DNA of 64,000 bases, from the NCBI GenBank assembly GCA_036346355.1, contig CM070591.1, forward strand, positions 35,434,392 through 35,498,391. Reading direction: 5' to 3'. Every line of letters begins with the position of its first letter. The first letter of the stretch is position 1. Below, one piece after another: positions 1 to 10,537 of the stretch. Both the position numbers and the translations under genes were made by a program. The DNA is from Rhipidocladum racemiflorum (lineage: Eukaryota; Streptophyta; Magnoliopsida; Poales; Poaceae). The notes below the pieces were generated by a model that made no database searches, had not been told where the DNA came from, and was given only the letters and a program-made list of their open reading frames with translations.

Positions 1-1203
1 CTCCTTGACATCGCCACCAATCATGCCTCCGGCGAGGAGGCCGTAGGGGCCATCTTCGAAAGAAAGACGGCCCACAAAACAGCCATCCTCGGGGCCAGCG
101 CCCCCTCCGACCATACGACAAAGGAAGCGAAGGGGAAGCAGGTCACGCGAAGGCGAATGGTCGCCGCTGCCGACCGACCTGCCAAACAGCAGGCCCGGCA
201 GACGCCCGACCGATTCGAGAAACTGATGGATAGTCCGTGCCCGAACCACGACTATCCCGTCAAACACAAGTATCGGGACTGCGAAGTCTTGAAGCGGTTT
301 CTCTCCGGAAACCCCACGACATCGCGGGGTAAGGGGAAGAAGCGCGACCCGGCGTCCGACGCCGGGGCAAAGGGCGATGAGCCAGCCGACGAGTTCCCAC
401 AACTCGACGGCTGCCTCATGATCTTCGGAGGGGCGGAGTGCTATGCCGACAAGCGACGGTTGAAGCTCGCCCACCGAGAGGTTCACACGGCTACCCCCGC
501 CGTGCCCACCTACTTAAGGTGGTCGGAGTGCCCGATCGCCTTCGATCGGACCGACCACCCCGACCACATCCCGCACCCGGGACGCTACCCGCTCGTCGTC
601 GACCCCATCGTGGGGACGAAGCGCCTGACCAAGGTGCTCATGGACGGCGGCAGCAGTCTCAACATCATGTATGTTGAGACCCTGGATGCCCTGGGAGTCC
701 CTCGCTCCGCCCTCCGGCCGAGCAAGGCGCATTTCCACGGTGTCGTACCGGGTCAACAGGCCCACCCCCTCGGACAGGTCGACCTGTCCGTCACCTTCGG
801 GAGCCCGGACAACTTTCGCACCGAGAGCCTCACTTTCGAGGTTGTGGACTTTCCCGGCTCCTACCACGCCATCCTAGGACGACCTTGCTACGCGAAGTTC
901 ATAGCAGTCCCCAACTACACCTATCTCAAGCTGAAGATGCCAGGGCCGCAAGGTGTCATCACCGTGGCCGCATCCTTCCAGCTCGCCTACAACTGCGAGC
1001 GAAGCAGCTGCGAGTTGGCCTCAGCGGTCGTCGCTTCCGCCGAGCTCGCCCAACTCCAGGAGAAGGCCCCCGAATCCGCCCCCGACTCCAGCAAGTCGGG
1101 GCCTAGCTCCTTCAAGTCCGCGGAGGATACGAAGGAGGCCGCTGTTGATCCTGAAGACCCCACCAAGATCGTGCGGGTCGGGGCCGCCCTCACCGCCAAA
1201 TAG
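1..1203 (+). pseudogene. gag C-terminus and aspartic protease (Tat lineage), partial
   Basis: The frame is open from the first base, so the true start is upstream. A gag nucleocapsid-like motif reads CPNH...KHKYRDC near 235-285. The protease follows: the active-site signature is DGGSS at 643-657 (a DGG variant rather than DTG/DSG, common in this lineage as I know it), and AILGRPC near 868-890 marks the end of the protease fold. The role is cleavage of the Gag-Pol polyprotein. The frame ends at a TAG (1201-1203), but the same frame continues without a break into reverse transcriptase. The TAG is therefore most simply a CAG-to-TAG point mutation inside one original gag-pol frame. Confidence 0.85.
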
Positions 1204-2636
1204 GAAGGCGCGCTCGTCGACTTCCTCCGAGCAAACCGAGACGTCTTCGCTTGGAGACCCTCGGACATGCCAGGAGTTCCAAAAGAGGTCGCCGAGCACT
1301 CCCTGAACATTCGACCGGGATCTAGACCAGTCGCCCAGCGCCTACGCCGTTTCGACGAAGAAAAGCGTCGGGCCATTGGGGAAGAGATCGCCAAACTTTT
1401 GGCCGCCGGCTTTGTAAGGGAGGTGCGTCACCCCGAGTGGCTCGCCAATCCCGTCCTTGTAAAGAAAAAGTCGGGGCAATGGAGAATGTGTGTTGACTAC
1501 ACGAGCCTCAATAAAGGCCTGTCCGAAAGATCCATTCCCATTACCTCGCATCGACCAGGTCGTGGACTCCACCGCTGGGTGCGAGTCCCTTTCTTTTTTG
1601 GATGCCTACTCAGGCTACCACCAAATTGCGATGAAGGAGTCCGATCAGCTCGCGACCTCCTTCATCACCCTGTACGGCTCGTACTGTTATGTCACGATGC
1701 CTTTTGGTCTGAAAAACGCAGGCGCCACATACCAGCGGTGTATGCAGGCGTGTTTTTCAGACCAAATTGGCCGTAACATCGAAGCCTACGTCGATGACAT
1801 CGTTGTCAAGACCAGGAAGGTCGATGACCTCATCGCCGACCTGGAGGAGACTTTTGCGAACCTCCGACGGTTTCGCATAAAGCTCAACCCCGAGAAATGC
1901 GTCTTCGGGGTCCCCAAGGGCAAGCTGCTGGGATTCATCGTCTCCGAGCGCGGCATCGAAGCCAACCGTGATAAGATCTCCGCTATCACGAGGATGGGCC
2001 CAATCAACGATCTGAAGGGAGTTCAGAGGCTGATGGGGTGCCTCGCGGCACTAAGTCGCTTCGTATCCCGCCTCGGCGAACGCGGGATGCCACTCTACAA
2101 GCTGATGAAGAAGTCCGACCGCTTTTTCTGGACCCACGAAGCTCAGGAAGCCTTTAGTCGACTAAAGGCCTTTCTGACCTCACCTCCGGTCCTGGTCGCC
2201 CCGGAGCCGCAGGAGCCTTTGCTCCTCTACATCGCCGCCACGACTCAGGTCGTCAGCGCGGCACTTGTTGTGGAGCGAGCGGAGGAAGGCCGCGTCTTCA
2301 AGGTGCAGAGGCCGGTCTACTTCGTCAGCGAGGTGCTCTCCGAAACAAAGGTTCGATATCCCGGATCTGAAGTTCTTGTACTCGGTGCTCATTACCAAGA
2401 GGAAGCTTGCCCATTACTTCGATCGACACCCCATCTCCGTGGTGACCTCCTCACCGCTCGGAGAGGTCGTCCACAACCGCGACGCTACCGGAAGAATCGC
2501 CAAATGGGCTCTCGAGCTCAATGGCCTCGACATATCGTACGTCCCCAGGACGGCGGTCAAGTCCCAGGTCTTGGTAGACTTTGTCGCCGAGTGGACCGAG
2601 GCGCAAGTCCCTGCGGTGGTCGAGGACCCGGAGTAC
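1204..2636 (+). pseudogene. Reverse transcriptase and first RNase H domain (Tat lineage)
   Basis: The frame continues directly from the gag-protease segment. Reverse transcriptase blocks are FVREVRHPEWLANPVLVKKK (about 1411-1470), WRMCVDY, AYSGYHQI, MPFGLKNAGATYQR and the catalytic YVDD at 1787-1798. The RNase H part begins near 2140 with FFWTHEAQEAF. Two frameshifts break it: an extra G near 1516 (in AATAAAGGCC, before ACPKDPFPLP) and an extra C near 2360 (before DLKFLYSVLITKRKLAHYF). The enzyme would copy element RNA into cDNA in the virus-like particle. The breaks are single-base indels with family-typical protein on both sides, so this is a recently decayed copy. Confidence 0.88.
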
Positions 2637-3119
2637 TGGACGATGTACTTCGATGGGTCATACACCAAGAATGGGGCCGGCGCGGGGGTCGTCATCATCT
2701 CCCCACTCGGCAACAAGCTCCGGTATGCCATCCGCCTACTCTTCGACGCCACCAACAATGTCGCCGAGTACGAAGCCCTCGTCAATGGCCTTCGGATCGC
2801 CGCCCGACTGGCGCACTGACGGCTCTACGTTCACGGCGACTCCAAGCTGGTAGTCGACCAAGTGATGAAAGCCACCGAGCCCCGTGACGCTCGGATGGCT
2901 GCCTACTGCCTAGAGGTCCGCAAGCTCGAGGAGAAGTTCAAGGGTTTCGAGCTCCATCACAGCTACCGACGCTATAACGGTGAAGCCGACTCCCTCGCCA
3001 ACCTCGCCTCCGGAAAGGGACCGGTCCCCCCCGGAATCTTCGTTTCCGACCTCAGCAGCCCATCGATCCGGTTAGACCCGAGTCTTTGGCGCCATCGACC
3101 CGGCGGGCGCTCCCGATGA
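2637..3119 (+). pseudogene. Second (archaeal-type) RNase H domain of Tat-lineage pol
   Basis: YWTMYFDGSYTKNGAGAG at about 2637-2690 is the start of an RNase H fold with the first catalytic Asp. NNVAEYEALVNGLRIA supplies the Glu, and GDSKLVVDQ (about 2838-2864) supplies a later Asp. A second RNase H after the usual one is characteristic of the Tat group and is generally described as archaeal-type. An in-frame TGA at 2817-2819 interrupts the domain; CGA-to-TGA is the simplest origin, as the frame is otherwise intact on both sides. A further frameshift near 3080-3090 separates this segment from integrase. Confidence 0.8.
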
Positions 3120-4416
3120 TCTTCGGCCAGATGCTCACCCGCCTGGGTCGGACTTGGGCGTCCTGAGCGTCGAAACCGACTGGAGGCAACCGTTTGTCGA
3201 TCGATTGACGAACGGGTTGCTCCCCGCCGATACCACCGAGGCTCGGTGCCTCGCTCGGTGGGCTAAGTCTTTCGTTCTGGTCGAAGGCGCCCTCTACAAA
3301 AAGAGCCCATCCGGAATCCTTCAGAAGTGCGTTCCGACCGACCAAGGGAAGCACCTTCTGCGGGACATCCACGACGGGGTGTGCGGGCACCATGCCGCGC
3401 CGCGGTCCCTGGTAGGAAAAGCCTTCCGACAAGGTTTCTACTGGCCGACCGCCGTAGCAGATGCGACCCAAATCGTCCGCACCTGCGAAGGATGCCAATT
3501 CTTCGCCAGGCAGACGCACCTTCCCGCGCAAGCCCTGCAGACAATCCCCATCACATGGCCCTTTGCGGTTTGGGGGCTCGACCTGGTCGGGCCCTTCAAG
3601 AAGGCACCCGGGGGCTTCACTCACTTACTCGTCGCCGTGGACAAGTTCACAAAGTGGATCGAAGCCAAGCCATTGGCAAAGATCACATCCGCGCAGGCAG
3701 CAGGCTTCTTCCGCGATATTGTCTACCGCTTCGGGGTGCCCAACTCCATCATCACCGACAACGGGACGCAGTTCACAGGGAAGGAGTTCCTCGAGTTCTG
3801 TGGCGACTTCAATATCCGAGTCGACTGGGCGGCAGTGGCGCACCCCCGGGCCAACGGCCAGGCCGAGCGAGCCAACGGCATGATCCTCCAAGGACTCAAG
3901 CCGCGAATCTTCAGTCGACTGAAGAAATTCGCGGGACGGTGGGCCGCCGAGCTACCGCCCGTTCTTTGGAGTCTACGAACCACGCCAACCCGGTCGACCG
4001 GGTTCACACCCTTCTTTTTGGTGTTCGGAGCGGAGGCTGTCCTCCCGACCGACCTTGAGTACGGTGCGCCAAGAGTGCAGTACTACGACAGCGCACGGGG
4101 GACCGAGGAACAGCAGGACGACCTCGACCAACTCGACGAGGTTCGAGATGTCGCGGTCTTACGGTCGGCTAAATATCAGCAGGCGCTGCGTCGCTACCAC
4201 AGCCGACGGGTCCGCGGCCGCTCATTCGAAGTCGGCGACTTGGTGCTGCGTCAAGTCCAATCCGCGAAGGACAGGCACAAGCTCTCCCCGCCCTGGGAGG
4301 GCCCTTTCACCATCGCGGAAGTCCTCCGGCCCGGCACCTTCCGCCTCAAGGACGCTAAAGGAAATCTCGTGACTAATGCGTGGAACATAGAGAAGCTGAG
4401 AAAGTTCTATTCGTAG
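3088..4416 (+). pseudogene. Integrase, 3' end of Tat-lineage pol
   Basis: The open frame resumes about 3088 and ends at TAG 4414-4416. The zinc-binding HHCC domain is seen as IHDGVCGHH followed by CEGC (about 3368-3495). The catalytic core is a DD35E triad: Asp at 3580-3582 (GLDLVGP), Asp at 3757-3759 (ITDNGTQF) and Glu at 3865-3867 (GQAERANG), with 35 residues between the second and third. The C-terminal part ends NIEKLRKFYS. All three catalytic residues are present, so the domain itself is undamaged. It sits downstream of broken reverse transcriptase and could be made only if translated separately. Integrase inserts the cDNA into the host chromosome. Confidence 0.9.
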
Positions 4417-4850
4417 TCAACCTCTCCCCTATTTGTTACCACTCGACAAATGCTTGAGTGGAGGAAGCCGCAACTCTCGAAAGACCGACCGAGTGCTCTC
4501 TCTCTCTCTCTCTCGTCTTTTACCTACTGCAAGTACTGCGACCTCCGCCCCGAAAGCTGAGGTCCCGAAGTAGTACTCTGCCCATCACAAAGACCACGAA
4601 TGCAAGGACAACTGACCTACAGTAGGTCAGGCCGTCCCATTCCAGTAACAAACATACATTCTGGCACGACGCGAGGAGAAGCCCAGCTGGTGGGAAGGCA
4701 CGAAGAAGCCGAAAAGAACAAGGGGCGCAACCGCCTCCAATCTACGCCAGATCCGTTGCGATCCCAAAAGACTACGGATACGGGCAAATCACAAGCGCAA
4801 AATCCTCAAAGAAAAAAAGAAACAGGGAGAAAAGAAGCACTTTATTTTAT
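4417..4850. other. Spacer after integrase, non-coding
   Basis: Between the integrase stop and the end of the first antisense gene there is no convincing ORF. It holds a CT microsatellite (4496-4514) and an A-rich stretch near 4800-4845 that, read on the minus strand, supplies poly(A)-type signals for the antisense gene. Confidence 0.5.
4496..4514. repeat. (CT)n microsatellite, 19 bp
   Basis: An uninterrupted CT dinucleotide run directly downstream of the pol stop codon. Confidence 0.95.
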
Positions 4851-5117
4851 TCATGGAGGAACATCGCCCCAACCAAGAACGAACCGCCCATTACGATCTC
4901 GGTGTGCGCCCCCCCAGCCGAACTCCGCGCGACGTCCCTCGACCACCGCCCGCACCAGCGGTGCCCTCACTTCCCGAAGTCGGGGAACGCCCACGACGAG
5001 GACACCGACTCGCCGTACGTCCTCACGAACAGCTTCAGCCTCAGCCTCCGCCACCTCCTGCAGCCAGGCCTGATGGGCGACCACTTCCTCACGGGGCTGA
5101 GTGTTGCGGTCCGCCAT
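4851..5117 (-). CDS. Small antisense ORF of the Tat element (88 aa), unknown function
   Basis: An ATG at 5117 (CCATGGCG context read on plus) opens an uninterrupted 88-codon frame to TGA at 4853-4851. The product starts MADRNTQPREEVVAHQAW and continues with a Glu/Ala/Val/Arg-rich, probably helical stretch. I do not recognise the family. A TATA box (CTATAAAAGG) lies about 70 bp upstream on the same strand. AATAAA-type signals overlap and follow the stop (4851-4841). This complete promoter-ORF-poly(A) layout, opposite to pol, suggests a genuine small antisense gene. Tat/Retand elements are known to carry antisense extra ORFs here, but two separate units in one element are worth noting. Chance is not excluded for an ORF this short. 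Confidence 0.45.
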   Translation of the reverse strand: MADRNTQPREEVVAHQAWLQEVAEAEAEAVREDVRRVGVLVVGVPRLREVRAPLVRAVVEGRRAEFGWGGAHRDRNGRFVLGWGDVPP

Positions 5118-5182
5118 GGCGCACAGGGAGAGTTCGTTCAGTTGCGGTCCTTGCCAAAGCAGCGAGCGCACCGGCGCCTCTC

Positions 5183-5193
5183 CTTTTATAGCC
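5183..5193 (-). promoter_or_regulatory. TATA box for the small antisense ORF
   Basis: Read on the minus strand this is GGCTATAAAAG, a near-consensus plant TATA box. It is 66 bp before the ATG at 5117, which leaves room for a short leader. No comparable box lies on the plus strand here. Confidence 0.5.
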
Positions 5194-5239
5194 AAAACAG
5201 TGCGGGAGGAGAGGAAGACGAAGCGCCTTGGGGTCACGC

Positions 5240-6240
5240 AATGGCGCAGAAGACGAAGCGCCCAACATCAGTTCCGAAACCGGCACGATCCCCCAGGCGA
5301 GTTAATCTGCCCTTATCTCCAAAGAAAACTTAAATCCTTTTCAAAAAATCTTGTGCGGACTCAAGCGGTGCGTGGCGACTGCACCCTCAGTCCCCGCGCA
5401 CCACTCGGGGGCTGCCCTGCGACCTCAGGGTCAACGACCTAAATCGATGACCGTTAACCACTCCGACCGGACTACCCTCCTCATAGTAACCTCTTCAGAC
5501 CCAAAATGCTACAGCCCACGCCCCCACGGCTACGGCTCCGAGGTAGCACTTTGCGCAGAACGGAGGCTACTTGAGCAAAGGGCCAGTAGCGGTCGGATGG
5601 AGCCTTTCGATTTAGGTCGAACAGTCGACCGATCAAACAATCTCCCTCGTGGCAACCCCCTCAAACCGAATGCTACAACTTAAGCCCCAGACAGCTGCGG
5701 CTCTCGAGTAGCATTTCGCGCAAAAAGGAAAGTTGCCCGAGCGGAAGATAGCTTGATCGACCAGGGCAGAACAACCCCGGTCGTCGTTAAAAAAGCGTAC
5801 GAGTCGCTAACCTAAGCCGTACTCCGACCGACCAAGCTATCTACCTCGTGGCTATTTCCCCCGGCCCAAAGTACTACGGCCTACGCCTCCGCGGCTACGG
5901 CTTCGAAGTGGCACTCTGCGGGGGAAACAAGTCCCACGAGCAAGAGACGCTAGGGACGGTCGAAGCACCCTCACTCAGGTCCGACCCAGGCACCTCTCCT
6001 CCACGAAGCGGGTGCTCTAGGTAGCTTGTCCTATCCCGTGATCTCTTCGAACGGAGTTGAGGCAACACCTACGCTTTCAGGGCAGCCCCGCGGGCCCTGT
6101 GGCTATGGTCGTAAGATTGCCCAAATTCACAGAGGAAGCACGGGGTAAACGGGCAAGATAACTCAAAGCAACCCGACGCATCGAACTCGGTCAGGGCAAT
6201 CGTGTTCATTACACTGCAAAAAAGCAAAAAATAAGGAAAC
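5240..6240. repeat. Non-coding spacer with degenerate tandem units of about 170-185 bp
   Basis: A recurring block, roughly GCTACGGCTCCGAGGTAGCA followed by a CGCAGA/GGGG-type run and another GC-rich segment, appears near 5503-5585, 5670-5740 and 5857-5935. A more diverged version is near 4535-4580. The copies are visibly related but heavily diverged. No ORF here looks like a protein. Minisatellite-like spacers between pol and the antisense region are plausible for this lineage. Confidence 0.5.
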
Positions 6241-6272
6241 TAATCATCTCCCTCCTTCCGATGGAGGATTTC

Positions 6273-9200
6273 TCACGGCGAGATACGGCGGGCGATCTCT
6301 TGGGCGCACGGATCGACCCGGGCCATGAATGCGTCGACTTCTTCGTCGCTTCGATCAGCAGCAACGCCGCTCCCAACCGCCTCAAGGTCGACGCCGTCAT
6401 AATAAGAGACGGTGTTGACCAGGGCCGAGGAAGCGCCAAGCACCGCCACTTCCCGCACCGACGCCTCGACACGCTCAGGAATCCATCCAAGTATGGCAGG
6501 AATGGCGCCGGGGCCCGGAGTAAGCCCGAACAACCGGTCGCAGACGGCCTGGATGCCCACATGAAGGACCGTCAGCTCGGCCGTCGTATCGGCCGCATCC
6601 CTCTCCGCCACCCGCTTATCCATAAGGGCCGAGTCACGTGACTCGACCGCCGCATCCCGTTTTTCCACCGCCACCCTTCGCGACTCCAGCACGTCGCTAA
6701 GGCTTTTTCGCAGCTCTGTAGGGACAAAAAAAAACAGCGTCAGAAGACGCCCGTTGCAGTGGCTCCCAAGGGGTTGAACTACTCACTGGCCACGGAGGCC
6801 TCCTTGGCGCGAAGTTCCTCCTCGACCTTGGCACGCGCTTCCCGATCGGACGCGGCGCGGTCGGCAAGCTCCCTCGCCGTCGCGAGCTCCCCCCGAGCAA
6901 GATCCCGCTCGCCGCGAAGCTGGTCGGCCTCCCTACGGACCGACTCGCACTCCACTCGGAAGAGGGTGGCCTCCGCCCGAGCGGATCCTTCCGCGTGGAC
7001 CGCAGAAGTCTTGGCCGCTTCAGCATCCGCCAGGGCCGACCTGGCCTTCTCTCCCTCGACGGTCAACGACTCCACAAGTCGCTGAGCCTCCCGCAAGGCT
7101 TCAGTGACTTCCCCCAGCCGCTGACCAGCCGTGGCGGCCCTTCCTTGCTCGGCAACAAGCGCCCTCCGGGCGTCGAGCAGCTCTTCCCCTATGGCACTCC
7201 CCCGGCTGTGCAAGTGCCGGAGGAACATCGACTTGTCCACCGCCCGGGATGTCAAGCGCTGCGAATACCTGCCCGGTCAGTCTCCGTTCCCCGGTCGAGA
7301 GATGCACGAAAGACAAATCCCCGTCAGACTTACCGATCTGGCCGAGCTGGACTCCTGAGCAATGTACTTTCGCTCAGGCTGGCGTCGGCAGCGGCGAGTA
7401 AGGTCGGTGTGGATCCTCCCCATCTCCACCTCCAAGGCATTCCAATCGCGGCGTTACGCCTGCGTCGAGCGAGCAGGCCCTCCGGCCGGTCGGCGGGCCA
7501 AGTCGGCGGTCGGCAACCGCCCTGCCTCGACTTCCCCACCTGCCGAAGCGTCTGCGGCGGCCAGTTGCGCGCCCTCCGGCAACACTTGGACCGCCAGCGG
7601 CGGTGGCCCGGCGGCGAAGCGGCGAGGCTTCGTCCGCCGGTGTCGCGAACGCCGCAAATCGATACTTCCCGGCGGCGAGTCGCGCCCGACCCCACGATCG
7701 GCGATGCGAAGGAAAGGCAAGGATGGCGGAATGTCTCCCGTCGATGCTGCGGACGGTAGCGGTCCCGGCGCCCCCCCGGATGGCGGCGGGACCTCACCGG
7801 TCTCGCCAGACAACGGCGCGGGCAGAAGCGCGCCCACCGGAGCCTCCTCCTGCATTATCGGGGTCGGCAACGGCCCCGGCGCTCCCCCCTCCGGCAGCGT
7901 CCACTCACCAACAGACCCTGCTGCGGGGAGCGCATCCGAAGGACCCCCTCTCCCGATGACCGCCGCCGCGCCCCCCGCAGACGGGAGCGGAAGGGTGCGG
8001 TTCCTCACCGCCGAAGTAGGACTCAGCGCCCTCCAGTAGGTGAGCCCCTAACGCGCACGGTCGGTCGAGAGTGCGAAGGAAGAAGCACCGGAGAAGACCA
8101 AACTGGGGGCACATAAATCACTTACCGAGAGGAGCGAACGACCGGCACCTGACGAGCCCTCTTTGCCGGACCCCTGCGAGGAGGCGTGAGGGGTCTGCGC
8201 ATCTTCAGGATATACCCTGCGCCCGCAGTTTCTTCCGAAGAACCACGGTCGCCGGCCCTTGTTGGAACCCGCCTCGCAGCCGCCGGAGTCGCCTCCGCCA
8301 ACCGCTCCCCCCTCGCTTGACGACGACTCTTCGTCGCCGCCACTCAAAGTCTCGTCGGAGACCTCCTCGCCGCGCGCGGACCGGTCCGCGCGCTCTTTCC
8401 TCTTCCGCTCCTTCGTGGCCTCCTTCTTCGCCAGGAGAGCGGCGTCGCGCTGCTCCGTTGCGAGGCGCACGGCCGCTCTCGCCTCCTTTTCCCCCGGAAG
8501 CAAGGGGCGGGAGATCAGGCCACCGAGCCCCTGCAAGAACGCGCTCGGGTAAGGGGGCGAAGAAACAGAGCGAAGCAAAAGCAAACAGGAGCCACCAGAC
8601 GTACCAAGTTCTGCGGATTCTGCGCCGAGAACGGAGCAGGCGCTTCGCCCGCTGGCTCGGTATCTCCCGCGACGGAAACCGCAGCCACACGCGCGAGGAC
8701 CTTCTGACGGCGAAGCTCCGCTCGGCGACCTTGCAGGTCGGTCGGTCCGATGTACTCAAACATGGGCGCGGCCGATCCTTGAGGGGTTGGATGCGCCTCT
8801 CCATGAAACGTCTTGAGGACCGCCTTGCCCGTCAAGCCCCGCCGCTTCAGTCCGCGAGCTTACCAAGGATCTCATCCACCTTCGCTCGGTCCTCGTGTCG
8901 TGACCCCAGGTCCAGCAAGGATGCGGCGTCGGTAAATTCCCGCGAAGGCGAACGCATTGCCGATGTTCGGACGTAGAACCACTCGTGCCACCACCCCGGT
9001 TGGGCGTCGGCGGCTTCACGCGTCGGCGTAGGGACGACTGCGGTGGTTGCTGATTGGATCGCCAGAGCGCCAAGGAGACCGGTGGCATCCGACGGCGGCC
9101 TCGTGAAGAAGAAGTGGCGCCAGAGCCCCGGTGGGGTTCGATCCCGAAAGGCCTCGCCGCAGCGTCATGAAGACCGCGATGTGGAGGGCTCCGTTCGGGT

Positions 9201-9427
9201 TCAGGTGATGAACTTCCCCGTAGTAGTGCAGCAACCCTGACGAACGGGTGGAGTGGGAGGCCGAAACCCCGCTCGTAGAAGGCCGCGGCCGAGACTATCT
9301 CGCCGTCTCGATTCGAGGACCTCGGTCCCGGCCACACACCGCCCGGCCGGCCGAGGTCAGCGAGGGAAGGAGCTCCTTCCTCTCCAAGCGAGGTAGCGAC
9401 CGCGCGGCGAGTGCGGGTCAGCGACAT
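6273..9427 (-). pseudogene. Antisense gene of the Tat element: putative gypsy-type transposon (Transposase_28-like) domain plus coiled coil, five exons
   Basis: The ATG at 9427 begins MSLTRTRRAVATSLGEE. The N-terminal domain (about 9430-8860) resembles PF04195, the putative gypsy type transposon domain: GFGLPLHPFVR, LHYYGEVHHLNPNGALHIAV and WWHEWFYVR. Four introns are inferred on the minus strand: 8604-8532 (73 nt, GTACGT...GCAG), 8125-8048 (78 nt, GTAAGT...TTAG), 7333-7259 (75 nt, GTAAGT...GCAG) and 6786-6716 (71 nt, GTGAGT...ACAG). Each join keeps the reading frame. After the third intron comes a long Ala/Glu/Arg-rich coiled coil; the protein ends QEIARRISP at the TGA 6275-6273. Damage: frameshifts near 9236, 9180 and 8859 and an in-frame TAA at 7454-7456, so it is a decayed gene. 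Function is unknown; antisense extra ORFs are described for Tat/Retand elements. Confidence 0.75.
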
Positions 9428-9560
9428 CCCTGAATGAGCGTAGGAGAGCGGAGGACGGCGCGACGAAGCAGGAAGCTTTTTTCCCTTGCGTTTTCTCTCC
9501 TTTTCTTTTTGCAGAGGACGCGAGCAGGAGGATTTGCTCCCTCCGCGCTGCCCTCTCCTT

Positions 9561-9569
9561 CCTTTATAG
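9561..9569 (-). promoter_or_regulatory. TATA box of the long antisense gene
   Basis: The minus strand reads CTATAAAGG, about 135 bp before the ATG at 9427. The leader between them contains an A-rich tract and no upstream ATG in good context that I could see. It supports transcription opposite to the retroelement mRNA. Confidence 0.5.
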
Positions 9570-10515
9570 GCGCCTGGCGGGAACGGACGCGCCTCCGCGC
9601 CCAACCGACGCCTCCTCGCGTGGACCGACGCAGTCGCCAACCGTCAGCCTGCTACCACGCCCACTACTCCGGTAACGTGCCGCAGCCATTTAAAATCCCA
9701 ATAAGCATTAACTGCTCCGACAGGACGGCCGCCTCGCGCCCAAGACGCCGCAGCATCGTAAACCCGTCGGCCGCTGAACGGCGCCCCCATGCCAAGAAAG
9801 GTGCGAACACGGCCATTGGGCCGCCTCGGGAGAGCAAGCGGCCTGCAGGCTCGCGCCCGAGGCCCGGCACCGTGCTGAGGGTTACGAAGGCCGAATCCAG
9901 CTAGCTGGAATGAAAGCCGCCCCATCACGTAAAAAGCGAGGCGGGTCGCGGTGAGCCCCAGAGGAGCCTCTAGATGGGTCGGCGGACGACCCAATCAACG
10001 TGGCCCGCGTCGAGACCATACCTCACACTCTCCCGGAACTCATCGATGAGTGGCGGCCAGCGCCCGGTCGGCGGTGACGACCCGGCAGCCCGACCGGGAT
10101 GAGTAAGGAAAGGTTTTTATGGAACGCCCCACAGCGGGTCGGACGCCCACGCCGGGAGCTACGTCCGCTTGGAAACGATCCCCCTCGAGGGAGATCGCCA
10201 AGGTTCCACTCGGATTGCCCGACAGCAGCTCGCGCGAGCACGACGTTCAAACCGATGAAGGTAAACGTGCGTTCGCTCAAACCGACTCTAAAAGACCACG
10301 AACGACGTGGCCTGCCAGAGTCCGACCGGGCTAAACCCCCGACCGGCTCTTCGACCGCCGGGGCTCGGGGCTACACCCGCCGGGTCTTCGCGCGCACCCG
10401 GGTTCTTTTTCTTGGCTAGCGCGGCGGCTCCAAGCAGTCGCGCCGACCAAGCACCGCCGACCTCCGGGACGACGGCTACCACCACCGGGCTAAACCCCCG
10501 ACTAGCTCTCCGACC
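9570..10515. other. Non-coding GC-rich spacer before the polypurine tract
   Basis: There is no supported gene. Repeated short blocks such as CGGGCTAAACCCCCGACC (near 10327 and 10487) occur shortly before the polypurine tract. This is the usual position of element-specific untranslated sequence. Confidence 0.5.
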
Positions 10516-10537
10516 CGCTCGGGGGCTCGGGGGCTAC
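10516..10537 (+). other. Polypurine tract region of the Tat element
   Basis: GCTCGGGGGCTCGGGGGCTAC immediately precedes the TG that begins the LTR. It is the expected primer site for plus-strand DNA synthesis and fixes the left border of the 3' LTR. Confidence 0.6.
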
